Shown here: positions 40,966 through 49,705 of the stretch, one piece after another
Position numbering within the stretch: position 1 is the stretch's first letter
How the letters are laid out: each line of letters starts with the position of its first letter
Origin: Streptococcus oralis
GTDB taxonomy: Bacteria > Bacillota > Bacilli > Lactobacillales > Streptococcaceae
Direction of reading: 5' to 3'
DNA: 64,000 nt
NCBI RefSeq assembly: GCF_019929345.1
Contig: NZ_JAHZPJ010000007.1
Span: 1 to 64,000, forward strand
The notes under the pieces: model-generated
The model's input: only the letters and a program-made list of their open reading frames with translations
The model's database searches: none
What the model was told of the DNA's origin: nothing
Program-made: the position numbers and the translations under genes

Positions 40966-40996
40966 AAGCAGGCAAATCACTTTTGAAGATGAAAAG

Positions 40997-41020
40997 AAGC
41001 AAGCCGAAAATGGCTTGCTT
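40997..41020 (-). terminator. ilvD terminator
   Basis: AAGCAAGCC/GGCTTGCTT (40997-41005, 41012-41020) followed on the minus strand by CTTTTC, eight bases after the ilvD stop. Confidence 0.75.
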
Positions 41021-41027
41021 TTTGAGT

Positions 41028-42731
41028 TTATTTTTTACCTGACTTGTCCATATTCCAGAAGTCTGTCACGGCTCCACGAGAAGCGGATGATACGATGTGG
41101 GCATATTTACCAAGGACACCACGGCTGTAAAGTGGTGGCAAGGTTGTTTCTGCCTTGCGTTTTTCAAGTTCTTCTTCCGATACGGCCATAGAAATTTCTT
41201 TGGTATCTTGGTCAACTGTAACGATATCGCCTGTACGAAGGTAAGCAATCGGTCCACCATCCTGAGCTTCAGGAGCGATATGTCCGACAACCAGACCATA
41301 AGTACCGCCAGAGAAACGGCCATCTGTCAAGAGGGCAACCTTGTCTCCTTGACCTTTACCAACGATCATTGAAGAAAGTGACAGCATCTCAGGCATACCA
41401 GGACCACCCTTAGGTCCAACGAAACGAACAACGACAACATCGCCATCAACGATTTCATCTGTCAGAACGGCCTGAATAGCATCTTCTTCAGAGTCAAAGA
41501 CCTTAGCTGGTCCAACGTGGCGACGCACCTTCACACCTGATACCTTAGCAACCGCTCCATCAGGGGCAAGGTTCCCGTTCAAGATGATAAGCGGACCATC
41601 TGCACGTTTTGGATTTTCAAGTGGCATGATGACTTTTTGACCTGGTGTAAGGTCTGCAAAGTCGGCCAAGTTTTCAGCAACTGTCTTACCAGTACATGTG
41701 ATGCGGTCGCCATGAAGGAATCCATTTGCCAACAAGTACTTCATAACCGCAGGTACACCACCTACTTCGTAGAGGTCTTGGAAGACATACTGACCAGAAG
41801 GTTTCAAGTCGGCCAAGTGAGGCACACGTTCTTGGATCGTATTGAAGTCCTCAAGTGACAAGTCAACATTTGCGGCATGAGCAATGGCAAGCAAGTGAAG
41901 AGTGGCATTTGTAGAACCACCGAGAGCCATCGTTACAGTGATGGCATCTTCAAAAGCTTCACGAGTCAAGATATCTGATGGTTTGAGACCAAGCTCCAGC
42001 ATCTTAACTACAGCACGTCCTGCTGCTTCGATATCTTCTTTCTTGTCAGCTGATTCAGCTGGGTGAGAGGATGATCCTGGCAAACTCATACCGAGAACTT
42101 CGATAGCAGTCGCCATGGTATTAGCTGTATACATACCACCACAGCCACCAGGGCCAGGGCAGGCATTACATTCAAGACGTTTCACGTCCTCAGCTGTCAT
42201 GTCACCGTGGTTCCATTTTCCGATACCCTCAAAGACAGAAACCAAGTCAATGTCTTTTCCATCAAGATTTCCCGGTGCAATGGTTCCACCATAGGCGAAA
42301 ATAGCCGGGATATCCATATTGGCAATGGCAATCATAGAACCAGGCATGTTCTTATCACAGCCACCGATAGCGACGAAGGCATCGACGTTGTGACCACCCA
42401 TCGCCGCCTCGATTGAGTCTGCGATGATATCACGAGATGTCAAAGAGAAACGCATACCAGGCGTTCCCATGGCAATCCCGTCCGCTACGGTAATGGTTCC
42501 AAACTGAACAGGCCAAGCACCCGCAGATTTGACACCTTCTTTCGCCAATTTCCCAAAATCATGCAAGTGGATGTTACATGGTGTATTTTCCGCCCAAGTC
42601 GAAATCACTCCCACAATCGGTGTTTCAAAGTCCTTATCTGTCATACCAGTCGCACGAAGCATAGCACGGTTTGGTGATTTAACCATGCTGTCATAAATGC
42701 TACTGCGGTGACGTTTATCTAATTCAGTCAT
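41028..42731 (-). CDS. ilvD: Dihydroxy-acid dehydratase
   Basis: This Fe-S enzyme of branched-chain amino acid synthesis dehydrates 2,3-dihydroxy acids to 2-keto acids. The 567-residue protein has the cluster-ligand motifs [10 protein letters not shown] and [19 protein letters not shown] and the [10 protein letters not shown] segment. It stands alone, away from the other ilv genes. Confidence 0.96.
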   Translation of the reverse strand: MTELDKRHRSSIYDSMVKSPNRAMLRATGMTDKDFETPIVGVISTWAENTPCNIHLHDFGKLAKEGVKSAGAWPVQFGTITVADGIAMGTPGMRFSLTSRDIIADSIEAAMGGHNVDAFVAIGGCDKNMPGSMIAIANMDIPAIFAYGGTIAPGNLDGKDIDLVSVFEGIGKWNHGDMTAEDVKRLECNACPGPGGCGGMYTANTMATAIEVLGMSLPGSSSHPAESADKKEDIEAAGRAVVKMLELGLKPSDILTREAFEDAITVTMALGGSTNATLHLLAIAHAANVDLSLEDFNTIQERVPHLADLKPSGQYVFQDLYEVGGVPAVMKYLLANGFLHGDRITCTGKTVAENLADFADLTPGQKVIMPLENPKRADGPLIILNGNLAPDGAVAKVSGVKVRRHVGPAKVFDSEEDAIQAVLTDEIVDGDVVVVRFVGPKGGPGMPEMLSLSSMIVGKGQGDKVALLTDGRFSGGTYGLVVGHIAPEAQDGGPIAYLRTGDIVTVDQDTKEISMAVSEEELEKRKAETTLPPLYSRGVLGKYAHIVSSASRGAVTDFWNMDKSGKK

Positions 42732-42856
42732 CTTATCCCTCCCGTTTCAGTTTTTACTATTATAGCACATTTTAAAGGCAATGAACAGAAGAAAATTCTT
42801 GAATTTTCAGAAAATTCTATACAGTAATATTTTCTTTAAAATGTTACATTTATTTC

Positions 42857-42895
42857 TTGACTTTATAAATTAAAGTGATATCATTTAGATATCAT
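42857..42895 (+). promoter_or_regulatory. Promoter with tandem GATATCAT sites before the SPFH gene
   Basis: A -35 TTGACT (42857-42862) and -10 TATCAT (42879-42884) are 16 bp apart. The octamer GATATCAT occurs at 42877-42884 and again at 42888-42895, an 11-bp period, overlapping the -10. Such helically phased repeats suit a ribbon-helix-helix repressor such as the one encoded two genes later. Confidence 0.6.
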
Positions 42896-42914
42896 ATAAC
42901 AGGAGGTCATTCTT

Positions 42915-43922
42915 ATGACTGAAAAACTCATCAATTCAAAACCAAATGGTGTATTTGCATTGATTCTCATTGAATTGACACTCGTACTTGGTATCTTTAT
43001 ATTTATAATGGGTGCTGGTTCGGAAAACGTTTTTGGAATTATTATCGGGCTTGTACTAAGCATAATTGCAGCACTAGCTCATGCTGGTTTAAAAGTTGTC
43101 AAACCTCAGGAAGCTCTGGTTCTGACACTCTTTGGTAACTATACAGGTACCATCAAAAAACCTGGTTTTTACTTTGTCAATCCCTTCAGCATAGCAGTCA
43201 ACCCTGCAAACCACACTCGACTTGGGCAAAGTGGGGACGTTAGCACGAAATCTCCTTTTTCAGGGATGAAATCATCAAATGGTAATGATGTAAATCTTGA
43301 AATTGGCAAGAAACAGATTTCCCTCAAGGTTATGACCTTGAGCAATTCTCGCCAAAAAATCAATGATTGTCTAGGAAATCCCGTAGAAATCGGAATCGCG
43401 GTAACGTGGAGAGTTGTTGATACAGCTAAAGCGGTCTTTAACGTTGATAACTACAAAGAATATCTTTCATTGCAGTGTGATAGCGCCCTTCGTAATATTG
43501 TCCGCATCTATCCTTACGATGTGTCTCCTAATGTAGATACTACAGGGGATGGACAAGCAGATGAAGGAAGTCTCCGTGGTTCTAGTGAGATTGTAGCTAA
43601 CCGTATTCGTGAAGAAATTCAAAGTCGCGTAGAAGATGCTGGCTTGGAAATCCTTGAGGCACGTATTACTTACCTAGCTTATGCACCAGAAATTGCAGCT
43701 GTCATGCTTCAACGTCAACAAGCATCTGCCATTATTGATGCCCGTAAGATGATTGTAGACGGCGCTGTGGGTATGGTTGAAATGGCACTAGAACGACTCA
43801 ATGAAGGGGAATTGGTAGAACTTGACGAAGAACGAAAAGCTGCCATGGTTTCAAATCTCCTAGTCGTTCTCTGTGGCAATCATGATGCACAACCAATTGT
43901 CAACACAGGAAGTCTTTACTAA
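42915..43922 (+). CDS. SPFH/band-7 domain membrane protein
   Basis: The 335-residue protein has two N-terminal hydrophobic segments (about 13-34 and 37-58) and then an SPFH domain (about 65-260: [40 protein letters not shown]). It ends in a helical region. SPFH proteins form oligomeric membrane scaffolds. An aspartate-rich loop ([12 protein letters not shown]) interrupts the domain. AGGAGG precedes the ATG. It forms a two-gene unit with the RHH protein. Confidence 0.88.
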   Translation: MTEKLINSKPNGVFALILIELTLVLGIFIFIMGAGSENVFGIIIGLVLSIIAALAHAGLKVVKPQEALVLTLFGNYTGTIKKPGFYFVNPFSIAVNPANHTRLGQSGDVSTKSPFSGMKSSNGNDVNLEIGKKQISLKVMTLSNSRQKINDCLGNPVEIGIAVTWRVVDTAKAVFNVDNYKEYLSLQCDSALRNIVRIYPYDVSPNVDTTGDGQADEGSLRGSSEIVANRIREEIQSRVEDAGLEILEARITYLAYAPEIAAVMLQRQQASAIIDARKMIVDGAVGMVEMALERLNEGELVELDEERKAAMVSNLLVVLCGNHDAQPIVNTGSLY

Positions 43923-43924
43923 AG

Positions 43925-44125
43925 ATGGCTGACGCTAAAAAAAAGCAGATCCCCCTTCGACTCTCAACAAAGTTATACGCTGCACTCGCATCATGGGCAG
44001 AAGACGACTTTCGTTCAGTCAATGGGCAAATCGAATATCTCCTCACAGAGTGTGTCAAACAACGAAAGAAAGACGGAAAATACGTATCGGAAACTATTGA
44101 CGAACCATTTGAGATTGATATTTAA
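43925..44125 (+). CDS. Ribbon-helix-helix (Arc-like) DNA-binding protein
   Basis: The 66-residue protein begins with the RHH strand ([20 protein letters not shown]) and helix ([20 protein letters not shown]). It starts two bases after the SPFH stop, so it is coupled. It probably autoregulates the pair through the GATATCAT repeats. It may instead steer a DNA-linked function of the SPFH complex. Confidence 0.85.
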   Translation: MADAKKKQIPLRLSTKLYAALASWAEDDFRSVNGQIEYLLTECVKQRKKDGKYVSETIDEPFEIDI

Positions 44126-44129
44126 CACC

Positions 44130-44165
44130 TTCTCCTGTCTGCTGGGGCGGACGGGAGAATTTTTT
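44130..44165 (+). terminator. Terminator of the SPFH-RHH unit
   Basis: TTCTCCTGTC pairs with GACGGGAGAA (one G·T) and is followed by six T's. Confidence 0.85.
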
Positions 44166-44186
44166 CATCTTTTTTTGTCAAGTAAC

Positions 44187-44215
44187 TTTACTTTACAAAA
44201 AAAATGTGTTATCCT
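44187..44215 (+). promoter_or_regulatory. Promoter of rpmF-rpmG
   Basis: TTTACT (44187-44192), 17 bp, TATCCT (44210-44215), about 60 bases before the rpmF ATG. Confidence 0.5.
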
Positions 44216-44277
44216 AGTATGGTTGATGAAAATCAGTAGATTGAATCGAATTTAAATACCTAAAGGAGAGAAAGAAA

Positions 44278-44460
44278 ATGGCAGTACCTGCACGTCGCAC
44301 TTCAAAAGCGAAGAAAAACAAACGTCGTACACACTACAAAGTAACAGCTCCATCTGTAAACTTTGACGAAACTACTGGAGATTACTCACGTTCTCACCGT
44401 GTATCACTTAAAGGATACTACAAAGGACGTAAAATTGCTAAAGCTGCATCAGCTGAATAA
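44278..44460 (+). CDS. rpmF: Ribosomal protein L32
   Basis: The 60-residue basic protein begins [20 protein letters not shown], the L32 signature. It has no cysteines, so it is a zinc-independent form. AAAGGAGAG precedes the ATG. It is followed 15 bases later by rpmG. Confidence 0.96.
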
Positions 44461-44475
44461 TAGAAGGGAGATACC

Positions 44476-44625
44476 ATGCGCGTAAATATTACACTTGAAC
44501 ACAAAGAATCTGGTGAACGCTTGTACCTTACTTCTAAAAACAAACGTAACACTCCAGACCGTCTTCAATTGAAGAAATACTCACCAAAACTTCGCAAACA
44601 CGTTGTGTTTACAGAAGTGAAGTAA
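44476..44625 (+). CDS. rpmG: Ribosomal protein L33
   Basis: This 49-residue protein begins [20 protein letters not shown] and ends HVVFTEVK. It lacks the CxxC pairs, so it is a zinc-independent L33. GGGAG lies before the ATG. Its 3' end is, as I recall, one of the integration sites used by streptococcal ICEs of the Tn916/ICESt3 superfamily; accessory DNA begins soon after it here. Confidence 0.95.
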
Positions 44626-44651
44626 GCATTCAATACGAATCAATACAGAAG

Positions 44652-44678
44652 AAAAACGCTGATTTCATGCGTTTTTTC
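44652..44678 (+). terminator. Terminator after rpmG
   Basis: AAAAACGC/GCGTTTTT stem (44652-44659, 44669-44676) continuing in T's. Confidence 0.8.
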
Positions 44679-44810
44679 TTTTTGTTTAATTCAGTACATC
44701 GCAATATATATCATTCAAATCACTACCTTTTTCACTACCTTTTATGAAATAAGAAATTGATTCGTTCTTTTGATTTCTAAAACGATAAAACACCCTTAAT
44801 GCTAACTGTC

Positions 44811-44839
44811 TTACACTTGTAACATTACTTTGATATAAT
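44811..44839 (+). promoter_or_regulatory. Promoter of the small lipoprotein gene
   Basis: TTACAC (44811-44816), 17 bp, TATAAT (44834-44839), followed by GGAGG before the ATG at 44858. Confidence 0.7.
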
Positions 44840-44857
44840 AGAAATGGAGGTAAGCAA

Positions 44858-45220
44858 ATGAAAAGATTTATCACATTACTTTTAGTGTCTCTATCTACAA
44901 TTCTATTAGTTGCTTGTTCTAACAAATCAAGCAATTCTTTAGATGGCGAATACTACTGGATAAACGAAAGTAGAAATGAAGTCGCCTTTACCATTTCAGG
45001 TAACAAAGGAAATATCAATAAAGGGGAGGCTGATGCCTTTACAATTGATAAAGATAGTTCAACAATCGAACTGACTGGTTCTAATATCATAAACCGAAAA
45101 GAGAATTATACCTTCAAGGATGGCGTATTCACTGTAGATATCTCAGGAACGAGGCAGGACTATTACAAAAAGGATAGTGAAGCTTATAAAAAAGCATTGA
45201 AGAAATACGGCAACAAGTAA
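44858..45220 (+). CDS. Small lipoprotein of unknown function
   Basis: The 120-residue protein has a signal peptide with lipobox LVAC (Cys20), then a Ser/Asn linker and a small beta-rich domain (EYYWINESRNEVAFTISGNK). It ends Lys-rich. It has its own promoter and terminator and is the first gene after rpmG. No family recognised; it may be ICE cargo or a local chromosomal gene. Confidence 0.8.
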   Translation: MKRFITLLLVSLSTILLVACSNKSSNSLDGEYYWINESRNEVAFTISGNKGNINKGEADAFTIDKDSSTIELTGSNIINRKENYTFKDGVFTVDISGTRQDYYKKDSEAYKKALKKYGNK

Positions 45221-45253
45221 AACTCTCAAACTATTCGTTGTTCTTTATACAAT

Positions 45254-45280
45254 AAAAACGCTTTGATTGAAGCGTTTTTT
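45254..45280 (+). terminator. Terminator of the lipoprotein gene
   Basis: AAAAACGCTT/AAGCGTTTTT stem followed by one more T and GTTG. Confidence 0.85.
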
Positions 45281-45400
45281 GTTGTCCCATTAACAGAGGG
45301 AAATTCGGCACAATTTATTTTTTAGTGCTTTTTAGGCTATATTTTGATCATTTGAGGGAATCAACATTGTTTTTGAATATTCATCTGATAAGATAGGAGT

Positions 45401-45598
45401 ATGAAAAATTTAAAAGAAGATAACATTCAAAAATCCTTATGGCACATCAAACGACATTGCGAGAATATAGAGAAAAATACTGATGTTCTTAGAAGAAAAA
45501 TCGAACTCCTCCATCTGAAGGAAAGTGTCGAGATACTAAAGAGAGTTTTTAACGATGAAAAACCCTATCCGAATTTGGATAGGGAGGAAGTGTTTTGA
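45401..45598 (+). CDS. Hypothetical helical protein
   Basis: The 65-residue, charged, mostly helical peptide begins MKNLKEDNIQKSLWHIKRHC. AGGAG lies only one base before the ATG, which is closer than usual. The hairpin CCCTATCC/GGATAGGG falls within its last codons. It may be a short remnant gene; I give it moderate credence. Confidence 0.42.
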   Translation: MKNLKEDNIQKSLWHIKRHCENIEKNTDVLRRKIELLHLKESVEILKRVFNDEKPYPNLDREEVF

Positions 45599-45666
45599 AA
45601 GAAATCTGAGCATTAAATCAGTATTCAGACTAATAAATGATATGCCATTCCAAATAGCACACAGAA

Positions 45667-46131
45667 ACTCTATTTATCGCCTGTTTTAGATGGCTTTAAC
45701 AGTGAAATTATTGCTTATCATCTTTCTACTTCGCCCAACTTAGAACAAGTAAAAACAATGTTGGAACAGGCCTTTACTGAGAAATATTATGAGAATACGA
45801 TTCTCCATAGTGATCAGGGCTGGCAATACCAACACGATTCTTATCATCGGTTCCTAGAGAGTAAGGGAATTCAGCCATCCATGTCACGCAAGGGCAACAG
45901 CCCAGACAATGGTATGATGGAGTCCTTCTTTGGTATTTTGAAATCGGAAATGTTTTATGGTTATGAGAAGCACTTTAGGTCTTTAGAGGACCTTGAACAA
46001 GCTATTGTAAACTATATTGATTATTACAACAACAAACGAATTAAGGTAAAACTAAAAGGACTTAGCCCTGTGCAATACAGAACTAAATCCTTTGGATAAA
46101 TTAATTGTCTAACTTTTTGGGGTCAGTACAG
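45667..46131 (+). pseudogene. IS3-family (IS150-group) transposase remnant with right IS end
   Basis: The frame reads LYLSPVLDGFNSEIIAYHLS upstream of the first ATG (45758) and continues to 46099. It retains the second DDE aspartate (HSDQGWQY) and the glutamate block (SPDNGMMESFFGILKSE). The first part of the catalytic domain and the whole HTH ORF are missing. The sequence TGTCTAACTTTTTGGGGTCA just after the stop is the likely right inverted repeat. It is non-functional. Confidence 0.88.
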
Positions 46132-46143
46132 CAGGTACTTTTT

Positions 46144-47463
46144 TTAATCAATCTTTCTAATTTCTTCTAAATGAGCATTTAAAAAATCAGCGATTGGCTG
46201 AATTATAGCTCTTGCTAATAATACCGGCACAGCATTACCAATTTGCTTATAGACTTTATCTATTTGCGCATTTCTCGAAATTTCTCTCCCCGACTTACCT
46301 AATGGTGAGCCTGAGCTAAACTCAAACCAATCAGGAAAAGTTTGAATTCGTGCTATCTCTTTTATGGATAAACGTCTATTTTTACCATTAAATTTCCACC
46401 GTTTCCGCCCATCTTCTTTATCGATATACTGAGTCATCGGACTACCGCCTGGATGTTGGGGTGCTTGACGCCCACTAGCTTGTATAGTAAAACTCTGTTC
46501 TTCCCATGATTTTTTTCGATTACGAGACATATAGATGGTGCTATATGAACCTTCAAAGTACTCTCCTGGGTTATTCTCTAAATCACCAATAGCATCTCTC
46601 AATGTTACCCAAGGAATCTTTTCAGATATTAAATCAATTTCTGTTGGATTTCCATGAGTTGGAAACGGTAGTTCATAACGATAGCCAAACCTTTCCTCAA
46701 TTTTTTTCTTATGAACGCCAACCAAGAATACACGTTCTCTAGATTGTGGTACCCCATAATCTCTCGCATTAACTAAGTGAGCTGAAACTGTATAACCAGC
46801 ACTAGAGAAGTCCTCAATAATTTGCTTTAAGACCTCTCCTTTACCTAGAGTCATCATCCCTTTCACATTTTCAGCAACAAAGAATAATGGTTGAGTTTGG
46901 ATCAACTCACGAATAAAATGAATATACAGGAAATTTCTCTCATCATCAATCAACCTAGGACCAGCTTCACTGAACCCAGGGCAAGGAAAACCACCAATTG
47001 TCAAATCATTTTTAGGAAAATGAGCGACCTTTCTGATATCTTTTTGATGTTGAATAATATTTGAGCTAAAATTGTTTTTGTAAGTTTCATTTGCTTCAAC
47101 AAACATATCATTCGTGTAGATAGTATGAAATAAACCATTTTCTCTAATAGCTTGAAACTTTTTATTATCTCTTAAAGCTTCTAAAGCTTCAACAACACCA
47201 ATTTTAGTTGATAAACCTGCCACCTCAGCTCCTAAATCCAATCCACCAGCTCCTGAAAATAGTGACACAACATTAATTTTATCATCTCGAAAGTCAGCAT
47301 TTTGTATTAAGTTATAATCAGCTGAATCTTCGATAATTTTATTTGTTTCTTCTTCAATCTTTTGCATCAACACATTCTTAACTTCATCGCTAGTCAAGTT
47401 TGGAGCTGGTTTGAATTTTCCCCTAGATCTTTTTTGATCATCTTTAATGATAATTTCTTCCAT
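46144..47463 (-). CDS. DNA (cytosine-5)-methyltransferase, HaeIII-type set
   Basis: The modification enzyme of a type II system has 439 residues. It shows motif I (VSLFSGAGGLDLG, 66-78), motif IV with catalytic C161 (GGFPCPGFS), motif VI (AENV, 197-200), motif VIII (QSRERVFLVG) and motif X. Motif IV has Pro where most enzymes have Gln (PCP not PCQ). The N-terminal 60 residues are an extension before motif I. The companion endonuclease is HaeIII-like, so GGCC is the likely target; that is inference. Confidence 0.92.
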   Translation of the reverse strand: MEEIIIKDDQKRSRGKFKPAPNLTSDEVKNVLMQKIEEETNKIIEDSADYNLIQNADFRDDKINVVSLFSGAGGLDLGAEVAGLSTKIGVVEALEALRDNKKFQAIRENGLFHTIYTNDMFVEANETYKNNFSSNIIQHQKDIRKVAHFPKNDLTIGGFPCPGFSEAGPRLIDDERNFLYIHFIRELIQTQPLFFVAENVKGMMTLGKGEVLKQIIEDFSSAGYTVSAHLVNARDYGVPQSRERVFLVGVHKKKIEERFGYRYELPFPTHGNPTEIDLISEKIPWVTLRDAIGDLENNPGEYFEGSYSTIYMSRNRKKSWEEQSFTIQASGRQAPQHPGGSPMTQYIDKEDGRKRWKFNGKNRRLSIKEIARIQTFPDWFEFSSGSPLGKSGREISRNAQIDKVYKQIGNAVPVLLARAIIQPIADFLNAHLEEIRKID

Positions 47464-47741
47464 TAATATTATTTTCTTTCTATAGATTTTTTTGGAAACT
47501 ATATACCTGTTTACACAACCGCAAAGTTGCGTTGTGAAATTTACAAACTCTCTGTTCAGAGACGCTACATATTGTGATTGGTGTAAACTGATATATAATT
47601 CCCTTATTTTTTATATCATATCAGATTTCTGTCAAAAAGGCCAGCAGAAACTACTTGTTCACAACTCTTATCAAAATACTAATGTAAATTTCCACATTGT
47701 GCAATTTTAGATAACTTCTAATCTTGATTTGTATATCTAAA

Positions 47742-48461
47742 TCAATATGGTATTTGGATAGTTAGCAAGCTGTTAGGTATCTGAATAGGTTGCGAATCAA
47801 ATTTTAAACTAGTTTCTACTAAGCTAGCTGCTGAGTGTAAACGTAAGCCTACTGTCCAGTTATGATTCATTTCTATAATTAGCGTATTAGTACTTTGACT
47901 CCCATTTATATTTACTTTCCATGACTTACTTATAAAATTAGTTGGCAGAGGTACAAAAGGAACTGCCCCTCCTATCCCTAAATCTCCGTGTAGATTATAA
48001 CAGTATATTGTAACTACTCTATGATTCCTATCCATTACAAATTTATAGAAATCTTTTCTTCCAGCCAAGTACTCCATAAATCTAGTAGCTAAATCTGAAT
48101 GTTCTTCATCTAATTGGTTGAATTCATTCAAGAAAGTATTTAACAATGGTATATAAACGTCCTGCTCTTTACTAATTCCATAATTAGGCAAGTCTCTCCA
48201 ATTCACACCACCATTTCGATAGGTTTGGAGCATTTGAAAGATAGGTTGCACATTTTGCCAGTAATTTTGTGAAACGGGATACCCTGCCCACTCGTTACCA
48301 AAATCTATACGATTAGATAACCGTTGATGTTTCAATGCTTGATGATTATGTTTACAAGAAATACCAATTTCCCAGTCATCCTTAGTTAATATTACATCTC
48401 TGACATCTCCTATTTCTCCGTAAGAATCTGGAGCGATTCTGATAATAAGATTATTAGTCAT
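47742..48461 (-). CDS. HaeIII-family restriction endonuclease, C-terminal part
   Basis: The 239-residue frame carries the catalytic half of an R.HaeIII-like enzyme (PF09556 as I recall): GEIGDVRDVILTKDDWEIGI followed by SCKHNHQALKHQRLSNRID. Its ATG overlaps the stop of the preceding 72-aa frame as ATGA. One extra A in the A6 run near 48474-48479 would join both frames into one protein of about 310 residues. The enzyme is therefore either broken, made by slippage, or translated as two coupled pieces. Confidence 0.8.
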   Translation of the reverse strand: MTNNLIIRIAPDSYGEIGDVRDVILTKDDWEIGISCKHNHQALKHQRLSNRIDFGNEWAGYPVSQNYWQNVQPIFQMLQTYRNGGVNWRDLPNYGISKEQDVYIPLLNTFLNEFNQLDEEHSDLATRFMEYLAGRKDFYKFVMDRNHRVVTIYCYNLHGDLGIGGAVPFVPLPTNFISKSWKVNINGSQSTNTLIIEMNHNWTVGLRLHSAASLVETSLKFDSQPIQIPNSLLTIQIPY

Positions 48462-48676
48462 ATCTTGTAAATTTTTTCCAAATTAAAAACTTCTAAGGCC
48501 GCAGACATTGCAGCACTCATCAAATTATTTTTATCATTTACCCCAAGTGCGTCAAAACTAGATTTAACATTTTGAAAATATATATCATTCACAATTTGGA
48601 CTTGACCACCTTGGTGATTAACGTGGATATAAAAACTCATTGCAGTAGCATATTCAAAGGCTTTACCTGTAGACAT
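48458..48676 (-). CDS. HaeIII-family restriction endonuclease, N-terminal part
   Basis: This 72-residue frame (MSTGKAFEYATAMSFYIHVN) corresponds to the start of HaeIII-like endonucleases, where GKAFEYA is typical. It ends FNLEKIYKI at the frame break. AAAGGAGAAC gives a good ribosome site. The frame is in the same orientation as the C-terminal part and overlaps it by four bases. Confidence 0.75.
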   Translation of the reverse strand: MSTGKAFEYATAMSFYIHVNHQGGQVQIVNDIYFQNVKSSFDALGVNDKNNLMSAAMSAALEVFNLEKIYKI

Positions 48677-48737
48677 TATTGTTCTCCTTTCAACTTCCCT
48701 AAATATTTACGTTTTTGATGTTTCAACTATATGCCTC

Positions 48738-48947
48738 TTACTTCAGGTCAACAAATAGCTGAGCAATCGAAATATTAAATCCATTAGCTATTTTTTCAAT
48801 ATTTTTCAATGAAATATTTCGTTTGCCAGACTCTACTGAAGCGAAATATGTTCTATCCATTCCTATCTTAAGTGCAAACTTTTCCTGACTTAGACCAGTT
48901 GTCATTCGTAATTCTTTAACTCTTTTTCCAAATTCAATTTGTATCAT
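48738..48947 (-). CDS. XRE-type controller (C protein) of the restriction system
   Basis: The 69-residue single HTH protein (FGKRVKELRMTTGLSQEKFA, then RTYFASVESGKRN) is typical of C proteins that delay restriction gene expression after entry into a new host. It lies upstream of the endonuclease frames. A TATAAT -10 lies about 30 bases upstream; no C-box was assigned with confidence. Confidence 0.82.
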   Translation of the reverse strand: MIQIEFGKRVKELRMTTGLSQEKFALKIGMDRTYFASVESGKRNISLKNIEKIANGFNISIAQLFVDLK

Positions 48948-49031
48948 CTAGACATTACTCACTTTGATAAAATCTTTATTATATATTCTAAACAATTATG
49001 CTTATTTAGCAACGGATTATGAGCAACAAAA

Positions 49032-49052
49032 AAGAAGAGCGATCACTCTTCT
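49032..49052 (-). terminator. Terminator after the SOS-like operon
   Basis: On the minus strand AGAAGAGTGATCGCTCTTCT forms a stem and is followed by TTTTTTG. Confidence 0.82.
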
Positions 49053-49065
49053 CATGTATTTTATA

Positions 49066-49350
49066 CTAATTATTTAGTCCGGAATAATGATATCTCCTAA
49101 TCGGTCCACTTTCTTTACTGATCCCAATCTCAAAATAAAAATAATGATCCCTGCCATCCTTGGCGTTCTCTTTATTCAACTTGAAGTAGTTCTTCTGATT
49201 CATTGCCATTGTCCTAAGGATATCATCAATCAGAAAAGTTAAGGGTACGCTCATTGCTGAATACTTCTGGAAGTCTTCTTCGAATCGGATATAGTCTTCT
49301 GAGAAATAATCCATCTGCAATTTATTTTCATAGAGTTCTTTTCTACTCAT
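49066..49350 (-). CDS. Hypothetical protein (DUF5960-like)
   Basis: The 94-residue acidic protein begins MSRKELYENKLQMDYFSEDY. It overlaps the preceding gene by eight bases and is the last member of the umuC operon. I recall this family beside ICE and phage umuC genes, with no known function. Confidence 0.7.
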   Translation of the reverse strand: MSRKELYENKLQMDYFSEDYIRFEEDFQKYSAMSVPLTFLIDDILRTMAMNQKNYFKLNKENAKDGRDHYFYFEIGISKESGPIRRYHYSGLNN

Positions 49351-49705
49351 AGCTAACCTCTTCTAATAACTGGATGCTCAAGAAGTCCTCCACTTGAATC
49401 AATCGATATCCTTCATAAGTCTTGAGGGATACTTCTTTTGCTGAAATTTCTCTAACTTCGCCAATCAAAATTACTTTTTGAGTTTTTTGTTTGACTATAA
49501 AGCAACCCTTTAAATTCCCAACATAAAGCTGAGAAAGTAACAATAATTTTTCTGTTCTGTTCAAGTCACTAGTTAGATCGACACGATATTTCTCTTCTCC
49601 TAGTGATGTGGTATGTTCAGATAAAAAGAAGCCCATCCACTTTTGCATACCTGAGTCTTGATATTCTCGGGCAGACTGGTAGGGCAAATAGGAACGATCA
49701 ATCAT
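49343..49705 (-). CDS. YolD-like protein
   Basis: This 120-residue protein (MIDRSYLPYQSAREYQDSGM) matches the small YolD-like proteins encoded beside UvrX/UmuC-type polymerases in Gram-positive mobile elements. Its ATG overlaps the polymerase stop by four bases. A role as polymerase partner is inferred. Confidence 0.72.
   Translation of the reverse strand: MIDRSYLPYQSAREYQDSGMQKWMGFFLSEHTTSLGEEKYRVDLTSDLNRTEKLLLLSQLYVGNLKGCFIVKQKTQKVILIGEVREISAKEVSLKTYEGYRLIQVEDFLSIQLLEEVSYE

Noticed and set aside
44686..44934. Minus-strand 82-codon frame after rpmG, considered as an integrase C-terminal relic
   Set aside because: No integrase motif (R-H-R-Y block) is visible, and it overlaps the better supported lipoprotein start and promoter.
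47492..47710. Plus-strand 72-codon frame between the methyltransferase and endonuclease genes
   Set aside because: No ribosome site and no recognisable protein character; the 278-base spacer more likely holds the methyltransferase promoter.
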